A stretch of 41,599 bases of DNA, from IMG/VR virus record IMGVR_UViG_3300021961_000211, positions 1 to 41,599 of that record; one strand, 5' to 3'. Origin of the DNA: a virus. The position numbers and the translations under genes are program-made. Under the pieces are notes generated by a model. That model did no database searches. It worked only from the letters and a program-made list of their open reading frames with translations, and had not been told where the DNA came from. Shown here in pieces: positions 1 through 6,897 of the stretch. Every line of letters begins with the position of its first letter. The first letter of the stretch is position 1.

Positions 1-63
1 AAAGAATCGTCAGCCTCTAAGATAATGATTTTGAAAAATAATAATCCTATCACAGTAAAATGA
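1..63 (+). CDS. 3' end of an upstream gene (partial)
   Basis: Of the three forward frames, only this one stays open from the left edge until a TGA at 61-63. The other two close within 25 bases. The TGA overlaps the ATG of uvsW in the ATGA arrangement used by other gene pairs in this operon. About 20 C-terminal residues are visible, too few to identify a family. It may be chance, since the stretch is short. Confidence 0.35.
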   Translation, partial: KESSASKIMILKNNNPITVK

Positions 64-1514
64 GAGAAGCAAAGATAATCATACGTGATGAAGTCAATTG
101 CAAGATAGAAGGTCTTGAGCTAGATTGCCGCAAGGCATTGATGCGCAAGTTTGAGCATGAGGTGCCCGGTGCAAGATATCTGCCCGCGGTCCGTCTCGGT
201 AGATGGAACGGCAAGGTAAGTTATTGTAGCCTCGCTGGCAGCACATACATCAATCTACTCACTGACATCGTACCCATACTAGAAGAATATGATTACGACA
301 TTGAGTTGGTTGATCTGCGCGAATACAAGACGAGTTACAGTTTCACAGAAGTGTCCAAAGATACGTATTCTAACACGATGTGGCCTAAAGGTCATCAACT
401 AGAAGGACAGCCTATAGAATTGCGTGACTATCAAGTAGAGATCGTCAATCAGTTCTTAGCCAATCCACAATCATTGCAAGAAGTAGCGACGGGTGCAGGC
501 AAGACATTGATCACTGCCGCACTCAGCGAACGTGTTCAACAGCATGGGCGTAGCATCGTCATCGTTCCAAACAAGAGCCTTGTCGTACAGACTGAAGCAG
601 ACTATATCAATCTTGGATTAGATGTTGGCGTATACTTTGGTGATCGTAAAGAGTATAACAAAACACATACGATCTGTACTTGGCAGAGCCTAAACAATCT
701 ATTGAAGAATACTAAAGCGGGCGAAGCAGAGATCAACATCAAAGAGTTTATCGAAGATGTTGTTTGCGTCATGGTTGACGAAGTGCATATGGCTAAGGCT
801 GATGCACTCAAGCAATTATTGACTGGCCCATTCAGTCAGATTCCTATACGCTGGGGCTTGACTGGTACTATACCTAAGGCAACATATGAGCAAGTGTCAT
901 TGCTTGTCAGTCTAGGACCCGTCATAGGCAAACTGAGTGCTGCTGAGTTACAAGAGAAGGGCGTGTTAGCACAATGTCATGTGAATATCGTACAGTTGAA
1001 AGATGGAGTTGAGTTCACAAACTATCAAAGTGAATTGAAACATCTATTAGAAGATGAAAAGAGATTAGACAAGATTGCTCAACTCATCGATAAGATAAAA
1101 GATACCGGAAACACATTGATACTTGTTGATCGCGTGAACGCAGGACGTGAATTGGTATCGCGTTTACCTGATAGCGTGTTTATCAGCGGAGAAACCAAAC
1201 TCACTGAGCGCAAAGAAGAATACGATGAAGTAAAGACTAGTGCTAATAAGATCATCGTTGCTACTTATGGGGTCGCTGCTGTAGGTATCAATATACCTAG
1301 AATATTCAACTTAGTTTTGGTAGAGCCCGGCAAATCATTCGTTCGCGTGATTCAAAGCATTGGTAGAGGTATACGCAAAGCAGAAGATAAAGAATATGTA
1401 GAAATCTGGGACATCACTAGCGACTGTAAATTTGCTAAACGTCATCTGACACAACGCAAGGCATATTATAAGGAAGCAAAGTATCCATTTACTCTTGAAA
1501 AACTTGACTACTAA
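60..1514 (+). CDS. uvsW: UvsW-type ATP-dependent DNA/RNA helicase
   Basis: This is a superfamily 2 helicase of 484 aa, close to the 503 aa of T4 UvsW. In T4, UvsW unwinds R-loops and branched DNA, drives fork regression and Holliday junction migration, and switches replication from origin-dependent to recombination-dependent initiation. Visible motifs are the Q-like region LRDYQ (about 121-125), Walker A ATGAGKT (143-149), the DEVH box near 240, motif III LTGTIPK near 270, and the C-terminal RecA-like domain with motif VI QSIGRGIRK near 430. The N-terminal 100 residues match the small DNA-binding domain of UvsW in position. It heads an early operon whose neighbours are replication genes. No strong ribosome binding site is seen; translation is probably coupled to the upstream frame through ATGA. 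Confidence 0.95.
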   Translation: MREAKIIIRDEVNCKIEGLELDCRKALMRKFEHEVPGARYLPAVRLGRWNGKVSYCSLAGSTYINLLTDIVPILEEYDYDIELVDLREYKTSYSFTEVSKDTYSNTMWPKGHQLEGQPIELRDYQVEIVNQFLANPQSLQEVATGAGKTLITAALSERVQQHGRSIVIVPNKSLVVQTEADYINLGLDVGVYFGDRKEYNKTHTICTWQSLNNLLKNTKAGEAEINIKEFIEDVVCVMVDEVHMAKADALKQLLTGPFSQIPIRWGLTGTIPKATYEQVSLLVSLGPVIGKLSAAELQEKGVLAQCHVNIVQLKDGVEFTNYQSELKHLLEDEKRLDKIAQLIDKIKDTGNTLILVDRVNAGRELVSRLPDSVFISGETKLTERKEEYDEVKTSANKIIVATYGVAAVGINIPRIFNLVLVEPGKSFVRVIQSIGRGIRKAEDKEYVEIWDITSDCKFAKRHLTQRKAYYKEAKYPFTLEKLDY

Positions 1515-1532
1515 AAATAATTGTAGTAAAAT
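1504..1532 (+). promoter_or_regulatory. Sigma70-like early promoter inside the uvsW 3' end
   Basis: TTGACT at 1504-1509, a 17-base spacer, and TAAAAT at 1527-1532. Six bases then precede the ATG at 1539, so the predicted transcript begins at or next to the start codon. The -35 box lies in the last codons of uvsW. Confidence 0.7.
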
Positions 1533-1538
1533 AACAAC

Positions 1539-2039
1539 ATGAGAATCCTAACATTAGAAAATAATTTTTACAATCTAGAAACATTACCTGATGAGATAGA
1601 TGATTTACGTTTTGCTATATTGGATAACAGTAATCCACAGAGCGTAGACTATCATTTTATTCCACTGATCTTTTTAGAAAGCTTCAACGCTCCTGCTTTA
1701 GTATTGAAGATAGGTAATAAGACACTAAAGATGCCGTTAGATTGGCAAGTGCTGATTGGTGAAAAAGATCACGGCGATCTTGAAACGTTGCCATTGAGTA
1801 GTTTGAATGATAGGGGATTTAGCGCATTTGAGTATAATCCTTTGAGCGCGTTCAGTCCTTCATTTTTGCCTGTAGAGATCATAGATATCTATCATGATGT
1901 AACTTGGTATGCTCCTAGATTGCGTAACGGACAGTTCTTGTGCGTACCTATCGACGATGGGGATAAGCCCCGCTGTGTTTATTTCGTCAAAGAGATAAGC
2001 CGCAACTGTGAGATCGTTGATTACAATCAGGTATTCTGA
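1539..2039 (+). CDS. Hypothetical early protein, 166 aa
   Basis: I do not recognise this protein. It is acidic, has no transmembrane segment or signal peptide, and is rich in aromatic and proline residues. The C-terminal third is beta-like (an RNGQFLCVPI segment, then CVYFVKEI). The start is set by an ATG six bases after a good -10 box with no Shine-Dalgarno sequence, which suggests a leaderless message. The stop overlaps the next gene's start by one base, so translation is probably coupled. The position between uvsW and the clamp-loader gene suggests an early function, perhaps in replication or host takeover, but nothing in the sequence shows which. Confidence 0.8.
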   Translation: MRILTLENNFYNLETLPDEIDDLRFAILDNSNPQSVDYHFIPLIFLESFNAPALVLKIGNKTLKMPLDWQVLIGEKDHGDLETLPLSSLNDRGFSAFEYNPLSAFSPSFLPVEIIDIYHDVTWYAPRLRNGQFLCVPIDDGDKPRCVYFVKEISRNCEIVDYNQVF

Positions 2040-2221
2040 TGAAGTATGGCGTGAAAGTTTACTGGCCTGATGGTGATTTCTTATGGGTCACTGAGGGCGA
2101 TAGCAAGTTTCAGATGCAGCCTAAACTGTTTGATACGGAACAAGAAGCACTTGACTATGCTCAGATTTGGGGAGAGAATGCAGTAGTAGAATTGTATGGC
2201 GAAAGCAAAGACACCAACTGA
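2039..2221 (+). CDS. Small hypothetical protein, 60 aa
   Basis: A small acidic protein that starts one base inside the previous stop (TGATG overlap) and overlaps the next gene by 26 bases. The pattern is KYGVKVYWPDG, a short loop, then a helix FDTEQEALDYAQIW and a strand AVVELY. This resembles a single small alpha/beta unit. No family is recognised. The tight overlaps on both sides and intact reading frame support it as a real gene. Confidence 0.65.
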   Translation: MKYGVKVYWPDGDFLWVTEGDSKFQMQPKLFDTEQEALDYAQIWGENAVVELYGESKDTN

Positions 2222-2789
2222 CGAAAAGTTTGAGAAACAAGACTTTGACTTGTTTGCTGCCTTGTCGGCTCTCGACAAGAAAGATTACGGATATTATGAC
2301 AGATTGACTGACGAGCAGAAACAGAAATTCAACCCATTCATGCTCATCAAATGGTTTACCTATGTGACAACCAAAAACAGCAGCTTAGAACAGTTTTATG
2401 TTTTGAGTACAAATCATTACTCTAACAAATATCTTTTCAATGAGAAAGTATATGGACATCCGAAACTGATATGGTTGATGCTATGCGCTAGCAGTCCTAG
2501 ACAAGGTACACTGCGCAGAGCATGGATCCCGCAGATCAGAGAGAAGATTTCAAGCATGAAAGAAAGTGCTAGCAAATCTGAAATAAAGGAATATTATACA
2601 AAGACATATCCTAACACAGATATAGATGCTATCGAAGAAATCTCATCTAGGTTTGTGGATCAACAAAACAAAAAAGTATTGTTAGCGAAATATTTCCCAT
2701 ATATGAAGCTGGAAGACATAGAAGTTCTTTCAAATTTTGTCACGGACAAAGACTTAGATCGTTACGGCAAAGAGCATGGAAATGGATAA
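2196..2789 (+). CDS. gp62: Clamp-loader small subunit, gp62-like
   Basis: A 197-aa protein of about the length of T4 gp62 (187 aa), the non-ATPase subunit that joins the gp44 tetramer to load the gp45 sliding clamp. Supporting features are a helical N-terminus (FDLFAALSALDKKDYGYYDRL), a central FNPFMLIKWF block corresponding to the conserved PFM region of phage gp62 proteins, the HPKLIWLMLC helix, and a PRQGTLRRAWI stretch that resembles the arginine-rich PRGKRYGKW region of T4 gp62. It sits in the replication operon between small unknowns. The assignment rests on motif resemblance and context, since gp62 diverges quickly; gp44 and gp45 are not in the window. Confidence 0.7.
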   Translation: MAKAKTPTDEKFEKQDFDLFAALSALDKKDYGYYDRLTDEQKQKFNPFMLIKWFTYVTTKNSSLEQFYVLSTNHYSNKYLFNEKVYGHPKLIWLMLCASSPRQGTLRRAWIPQIREKISSMKESASKSEIKEYYTKTYPNTDIDAIEEISSRFVDQQNKKVLLAKYFPYMKLEDIEVLSNFVTDKDLDRYGKEHGNG

Positions 2790-3453
2790 ATTCCATTGTG
2801 AGTTTTGTAAAAAGGATTTTATAAGAGAACAGACTCTTGTGAAACATCTATGTGAACCAAAACGTAGATATAACGATAAAGATAAAAAAGGAAATCGTAT
2901 AGGATTTTCAGCCTTTGCTCAGTTCTATCAAAAACATTCAAAAAAGAAAAAAGAATTACAGGACTTTATCAAGTCAAGTTATTATTCAGCTTTTGTCAAA
3001 TTTGGAAACTATTGTGTAGAAGCACAAGTGATCAATATACCCCGCTATATAGATTGGTTGTTAGAGAGTAATATCAGCATCGACAAGTGGAATAAAGATA
3101 CAAATTACACAAAGTTTTTGATATCATATCTAAAAACTGAAGACCCACTAGATGCGATTGCAAGAAGCATAGAGACATGTGTGATGTTAGCCGAACAAGA
3201 TAACATACAAACTAAGGATGTATTGAAATATAGCAATAGAAATAAGATATGTTTCATGATCACTAAAGGAAAGATAAGTCCCTGGATGCTTTATCAAAGT
3301 AAGACTGGCATGTTGTTCTTGGAAGATTTAGACACAACACAACAAAAGATGATATACGATTATATCAATCCCGAACAATGGGCTATAAAATTCACTAAGT
3401 CTAAAACTATCATCACAGAGATAAAGGAATTACTACATGTCGGTGGTTATTGA
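2776..3453 (+). CDS. Zinc-finger protein of unknown function, 225 aa
   Basis: The N-terminus has a clear zinc-binding pattern C8-x2-C11-x12-H24-x-C26, similar to a C2H2/C2HC finger, followed by a basic stretch (PKRRYNDKDKKG). The remaining 180 residues look helical and carry no motif I know. The gene overlaps the clamp-loader gene by 14 bases and is followed by a gene overlapping its last 17 bases. A second ATG lies two codons downstream. The finger plus basic patch suggests nucleic acid binding, and its place beside gp62 suggests a replication or transcription accessory. This is inference from position. Confidence 0.75.
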   Translation: MEMDKFHCEFCKKDFIREQTLVKHLCEPKRRYNDKDKKGNRIGFSAFAQFYQKHSKKKKELQDFIKSSYYSAFVKFGNYCVEAQVINIPRYIDWLLESNISIDKWNKDTNYTKFLISYLKTEDPLDAIARSIETCVMLAEQDNIQTKDVLKYSNRNKICFMITKGKISPWMLYQSKTGMLFLEDLDTTQQKMIYDYINPEQWAIKFTKSKTIITEIKELLHVGGY

Positions 3454-3643
3454 GAACAATAAATACCTTGTAAGAGTACACTGGCATAGCTATAGTCAAA
3501 ATTGGAATGAGATTTGTGCTTATGCTGTAGAGAGTTTTGGTTTACCGGGCGATAAATTCTCGACAGTAGTCAACCATGAGTATATGGATTTTATATTTTG
3601 CGATGAGAAGGACGCAATAGTTTTTAGTTTAGCAGTTTTATGA
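3437..3643 (+). CDS. Small hypothetical protein, 68 aa
   Basis: A short protein with beta-strand character (KYLVRVHWHSYSQNWNEICAYAVE) and an acidic C-terminal segment. The start follows an AAGGA ribosome binding site at about 3424-3428. The stop TGA overlaps the ATG of the oxygenase gene (ATGA), so the two are probably translated together. No family is recognised. Confidence 0.65.
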   Translation: MSVVIENNKYLVRVHWHSYSQNWNEICAYAVESFGLPGDKFSTVVNHEYMDFIFCDEKDAIVFSLAVL

Positions 3644-4341
3644 ACGTAAAAGACAAAATCATCAATCAAGAGGGGTACATAATCTATGAGAGTTTTGTTC
3701 CAGAACTCTTGTGTGCAGATTTCTTAGACCTCACAAAGAAACTAAAAACAGTTAGAGCGATCAACAAAAAAGAATATAAAGAAAGGGAAGATGCAGAATC
3801 TATTGATGCATCGGTGACTTGGAGTGAGATGGTTCATCAATTTCCCGAATTTCAATCTATAAAAAGATTAGTAGATCCGGTCATCAAACAAAATTTTATC
3901 GATCTAGAATTCTATGCAAGTGATGTTGTTACTGTCAAAGCAGGAAGTCAATTCGTAAATCCACATATAGACACGCCGCATAGATTCAAAAAATGGAATT
4001 ATGATAAAAGATTGTTGGGCATACAGTGTATAATTCCTATAGAACATACCACTAAAAATAATGCATCTACCGGACTGGTACCCTTCAGCCAGAAAAGAGA
4101 TTTTGATATCGATGAATGTTACAACGGAACGTTTGATCGATGGTTCTCATCTAATTGTAAGCAGCACGACATGCCCAGGGGTTCTTTACTTTTTTACAAC
4201 TGTAGGGTATTACACAGCAGCATGCCTAATAATACCGATAAGGACAGACCCGCGTTACTCCTCAATTATCTTGATCGCAATATCATCGATGAAGTCAAAG
4301 AAGTTGACAACATTTGGGAAAGTAATGGTAAACGTTCCTAA
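3640..4341 (+). CDS. 2-oxoglutarate/Fe(II)-dependent oxygenase, PhyH-like
   Basis: A 233-aa protein with the facial triad of the phytanoyl-CoA hydroxylase-type branch of 2OG-Fe(II) oxygenases. H109-x-D111 occurs in PHIDTPH, the distal histidine is H192 in RVLHSSMPN, and the 2-oxoglutarate-binding arginine is probably R203 in DRPAL. These enzymes hydroxylate small molecules, nucleobases or proteins using O2 and 2-oxoglutarate. 2OG oxygenases are common accessory genes in T4-like phages of marine bacteria, where their substrates are mostly unknown. It lies in an early operon with coupled translation on both sides. The substrate cannot be read from the sequence. Confidence 0.8.
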   Translation: MNVKDKIINQEGYIIYESFVPELLCADFLDLTKKLKTVRAINKKEYKEREDAESIDASVTWSEMVHQFPEFQSIKRLVDPVIKQNFIDLEFYASDVVTVKAGSQFVNPHIDTPHRFKKWNYDKRLLGIQCIIPIEHTTKNNASTGLVPFSQKRDFDIDECYNGTFDRWFSSNCKQHDMPRGSLLFYNCRVLHSSMPNNTDKDRPALLLNYLDRNIIDEVKEVDNIWESNGKRS

Positions 4342-4600
4342 AGATTTCCAAGATTACGATGACGATGATGCTGATATTGAGAAGCGACAGAACCGCTGGA
4401 AGTATTGGACTAATCTAAAAAATCTCAAACTAGAGTTTAGAGAAGAAACGGGTAGCCGAGACCATAAAGAATATATGGATTGGTTAGAAAACAAATATGG
4501 GTTCAGACCTACTGAAAATATTGAAGGTATGTTGAGCGACGATTATAAAGTAGTTGACGAGAAGAAATTTTTAGTGTATATTCTTAAGTATGGCAAATGA
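4325..4600 (+). CDS. Small hypothetical protein, 91 aa
   Basis: I place the start at the ATG at 4325 (MVNVPKDFQD), which overlaps the oxygenase end by 17 bases. The frame is open further upstream, to an ATG at 4061, but that part lies wholly inside the oxygenase gene and reads like a shadow frame. The protein is strongly charged (DYDDDDADIEKRQ near the N-terminus) and probably helical, with a C-terminal EKKFLVYILKYGK. The stop overlaps the dexA start by 11 bases. No family is recognised. Confidence 0.65.
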   Translation: MVNVPKDFQDYDDDDADIEKRQNRWKYWTNLKNLKLEFREETGSRDHKEYMDWLENKYGFRPTENIEGMLSDDYKVVDEKKFLVYILKYGK

Positions 4601-5138
4601 TATCATGATAGATTTGGAAACACTGGACACAAGTCCATATTGTGTTATCCTTACTATTGGCATAGTGAGATTCGATCCCTATGGCGAAGGTGTCGCTGAA
4701 CGCTGGACACTAAAACCCACTATAGAAGATCAGACTGAGCAATATAATCGCATCATCAATGATGACACTATACGCTGGTGGAGCGAACAAAGTCCTGAAG
4801 CTATAGAAGAAGCCATGAGCGATGATAATCGCATGAGTCTGCGTGACTGCATGGAAACATTATATAGCATAGGTTGGAACCGTAGAGCAGTATGGAGTCA
4901 TGGTGCTCCTTTTGACGTTGTTGCTTGTGAGACTGCTATGCGCAGCACACTCACTGATAGGCCTAATCCTATACCCTGGCCATTCTACACCGTAAGAGAT
5001 ACGCGCACATTATTTGAGATCGCGGGTGTGAAATTGCGTGACGGTGGACATGTCACACTACATAAAGCAGTAGATGACGCAGAACGTCAGGCTATCGTTG
5101 TTCAAAATGCTTATAAAAAACTGGGCATGAAAAGATGA
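4590..5138 (+). CDS. dexA: DexA-like 3'-5' exonuclease (DEDDh fold)
   Basis: A 182-aa exonuclease of the DnaQ/RNase T fold. The DEDDh catalytic set is visible: D8 and E10 in MIDLET, D109 in GAPFDVV, and H158 and D163 in HKAVDDAE. The WWSEQSPEA segment near 63-71 matches the WWKNQSPEA region of T4 DexA. T4 DexA (227 aa) is a non-essential 3'-5' exonuclease acting on single-stranded DNA. This gene overlaps its neighbours at both ends and lies one gene upstream of the DnaE-like mini protein. Confidence 0.87.
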   Translation: MANDIMIDLETLDTSPYCVILTIGIVRFDPYGEGVAERWTLKPTIEDQTEQYNRIINDDTIRWWSEQSPEAIEEAMSDDNRMSLRDCMETLYSIGWNRRAVWSHGAPFDVVACETAMRSTLTDRPNPIPWPFYTVRDTRTLFEIAGVKLRDGGHVTLHKAVDDAERQAIVVQNAYKKLGMKR

Positions 5139-5401
5139 CTGAGATAGTCAAAGCAGTACGCAGACATACACTACCATATGCTAGATATAGAGAAATGGTA
5201 CAGTGGCTGTCTGATAATGTACAAGAGAATTATCATAAAGATATGAACAAATATAACAGCAGCAGCGTGAGTCAATTTGTTGAGTGGCGCAGCAAGGATA
5301 CTAAAAGCTGGGTGTTTAGAGTGTTTGGTAATCCTCCTAAATGCTCTGTAGAGATATTAGATGAAGAAAAAGAGTTATTATTCTTACTAACATGGCAATG
5401 A
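5135..5401 (+). CDS. Small hypothetical protein, 88 aa
   Basis: A small protein with a basic N-terminal half (KAVRRHTLPYARYREM) and a beta-rich C-terminal half (SWVFRVFGNPPKCSVEILDEE). It starts with an ATGA overlap on the dexA stop and overlaps the next gene. It sits between an exonuclease and a polymerase-like protein, so a linker or accessory role is conceivable but not shown. Confidence 0.65.
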   Translation: MTEIVKAVRRHTLPYARYREMVQWLSDNVQENYHKDMNKYNSSSVSQFVEWRSKDTKSWVFRVFGNPPKCSVEILDEEKELLFLLTWQ

Positions 5402-5964
5402 AATTCAACAGCGATATCGATATTGATCTGGGAGACAGAGATAAACTATTATCTTTGATCGATCACGTTCCTGCTAGTATCAGAAAAGCAGAAACGCGCA
5501 AGCACAACACAGGTGTTTACGTGACAGATATTCCCTATGATCCTATCAATGACATGTCAGCATTGGATTATGAGATCGCTGAAGAGCGTGGTTATCTCAA
5601 ACTAGATTTGTTGAATGTGCATGTGTATAATCAAGTGCGTGACGAGAATCATCTTGTCGAATTGATGGGTGAACCAGACTGGAATAAACTCAATGACAGC
5701 AAATTTGTAGAACAACTGATACATCTTGGAAATCATTATAACAGTTTGCGCAAGATGCCGGAACCAGTAAATAGTATACCTAGACTAGCAATGTTTCTTG
5801 CTGCGATTCGCCCCGGTAAAAAACATTTGATCGGTCTACCTTGGTCAGAGGTATCTAAGACTATCTGGGAAAAAGAAGATGGTACATACACTTTCAAAAA
5901 GTCACACGCAGTCGCTTATGCGCATCTTGTGGTAGTGCATATGAATTTATTATCAAATGAGTAA
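5392..5964 (+). CDS. Miniature DnaE-like (DNA polymerase III alpha, C-family palm) protein
   Basis: A 190-aa protein with short blocks in the same order as the catalytic core of bacterial DNA polymerase III alpha. SDIDIDLGDRDKL (7-19) resembles the PDFDVDF block of E. coli DnaE that carries D401 and D403. RKHNTGVYV (36-44) resembles GKHAGGVVI. YLKLDLLNV (68-76) resembles VKFDFLGL, which carries K553 and D555. IPRLAMFLAAIRPG resembles the IALVALFRPGP block, and YTFKKSHAVAYAHL resembles YGFNKSHSAAYALV. All three catalytic aspartates have counterparts (D10, D12, D72). The PHP, beta-binding, OB and most finger segments are absent; DnaE is over 1,100 aa. An alternative start at 5398 would give an ATGA overlap. 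The alignment is by eye; polymerase activity is not shown, and an inactive or regulatory relic is possible. Confidence 0.7.
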   Translation: MAMKFNSDIDIDLGDRDKLLSLIDHVPASIRKAETRKHNTGVYVTDIPYDPINDMSALDYEIAEERGYLKLDLLNVHVYNQVRDENHLVELMGEPDWNKLNDSKFVEQLIHLGNHYNSLRKMPEPVNSIPRLAMFLAAIRPGKKHLIGLPWSEVSKTIWEKEDGTYTFKKSHAVAYAHLVVVHMNLLSNE

Positions 5965-6457
5965 TATACAATTAGTTAAAGAAAATGATCCGATACTAAG
6001 AAAGGTTGCCGATCCTTGGGATTTCACTGTTGACGGAGATCCAACTGTTCTTTGTAAAAATTTAGCACGATGCATGATCGAAAATAACGGTATAGGACTC
6101 GCGGCGCCGCAGTGCGGAGTCAGCAAAAGAATTTTCGTGATGGGAAATGAGACTAAGTTATATGCCTGCATCAACCCTGAGATACTAAATGGTGACGATT
6201 TAGTGATGGGAACAGAAGGGTGTCTAAGCTTTCCTGAATTGTGGCTGAAAGTAAAAAGACATGATGTCATCAATGTGCGATATCAAACCCCATTAGGAGA
6301 CACTGTAGAAACTACTTTCACTGGATTAGTAGCAAGAGTGTTTCAACATGAAAAAGATCACCTAGATGGTATTTGTTATGATACTAAGGTGGCAAAACTC
6401 AGCTTAGAGATGGCTATGAATCGCAGAAAAAAACGATCAGGGAAGTCGTTTTACTAA
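5957..6457 (+). CDS. def: Peptide deformylase
   Basis: This enzyme removes the formyl group from N-terminal formyl-methionine of nascent proteins. All three family motifs are intact: GIGLAAPQ (45-52), EGCLS (87-91, metal ligand C89) and HEKDH (131-135, metal ligands H131 and H135, catalytic E132). At 166 aa it is full length for the catalytic core and lacks the extended bacterial C-terminal tail. Phage-encoded deformylases are known in marine T4-like phages and may help process phage proteins rapidly. The gene is last in the operon, overlaps the upstream stop, and converges with the reverse-strand gene that ends inside its last 21 bases. Confidence 0.95.
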   Translation: MSNIQLVKENDPILRKVADPWDFTVDGDPTVLCKNLARCMIENNGIGLAAPQCGVSKRIFVMGNETKLYACINPEILNGDDLVMGTEGCLSFPELWLKVKRHDVINVRYQTPLGDTVETTFTGLVARVFQHEKDHLDGICYDTKVAKLSLEMAMNRRKKRSGKSFY

Positions 6458-6820
6458 TGTGATGCTTCTGCGCTTTGTGCGCTTCTTATATAATTCGTTT
6501 AGGCTTATGACAGGGCCATGTACGATAGTAAGATTCTTATTATTGAACGTTCTTAGATATTTCCTAAAAGGATCCCAGTCACTCTTCAGAAATATATTGA
6601 TAGGGATCTGTCGATTGCTTTCCCACCACCATACTTCTCCTAGTTCTAGAAATAGTTCTTTATGACTAGGTTCAGCGATGGATCCGTAATCATACAATGA
6701 GGTACATTGATCATCGCGATTTTGAATGATACCTACATAGTCTTGGTTAGCAAATGAAATCACCGTTATGAACGGATGATTTTGACTGAGCTTTTTGAAA
6801 AAATCTTTAGAAATGGTCAT
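6437..6820 (-). CDS. Hypothetical protein, 127 aa, reverse strand
   Basis: The start is the ATG at 6820 (MTISKDFFKKL); a TTG two codons upstream is a less likely alternative. The protein is rich in aromatic residues (GEVWWWESNR in the middle, SDWDPFRKYLRTF after it) and ends in a basic tail (KKRTKRRSITLVKRLP). A perfect TATAAATA lies just upstream on the same strand, so late expression with a very short leader is expected. The 3' end overlaps the deformylase gene convergently. No family is recognised. Confidence 0.7.
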   Translation of the reverse strand: MTISKDFFKKLSQNHPFITVISFANQDYVGIIQNRDDQCTSLYDYGSIAEPSHKELFLELGEVWWWESNRQIPINIFLKSDWDPFRKYLRTFNNKNLTIVHGPVISLNELYKKRTKRRSITLVKRLP

Positions 6821-6827
6821 TGACAAT

Positions 6828-6835
6828 TATTTATA
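6828..6835 (-). promoter_or_regulatory. T4-type late promoter (TATAAATA)
   Basis: Exact T4 late octamer on the reverse strand, ending seven bases before the ATG at 6820. No -35 box is visible. Confidence 0.65.
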
Positions 6836-6870
6836 TTTGGGTAGATACAAAAATATTTTATTTTTTACTG

Positions 6871-6878
6871 ACTAAATA
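6871..6878 (+). promoter_or_regulatory. Late-promoter octamer (ACTAAATA)
   Basis: Near-T4 late motif upstream of the structural gene at 6898. A ribosome binding site (AGGAG) lies between it and the GTG start. Confidence 0.6.
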
Positions 6879-6897
6879 CATTTAGGAGCGATAATCT

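Noticed and set aside
4061-4324. Upstream extension of the 91-aa gene
   Set aside because: It lies wholly inside the 2OG oxygenase, whose catalytic residues are intact; the extension reads as an out-of-frame translation.
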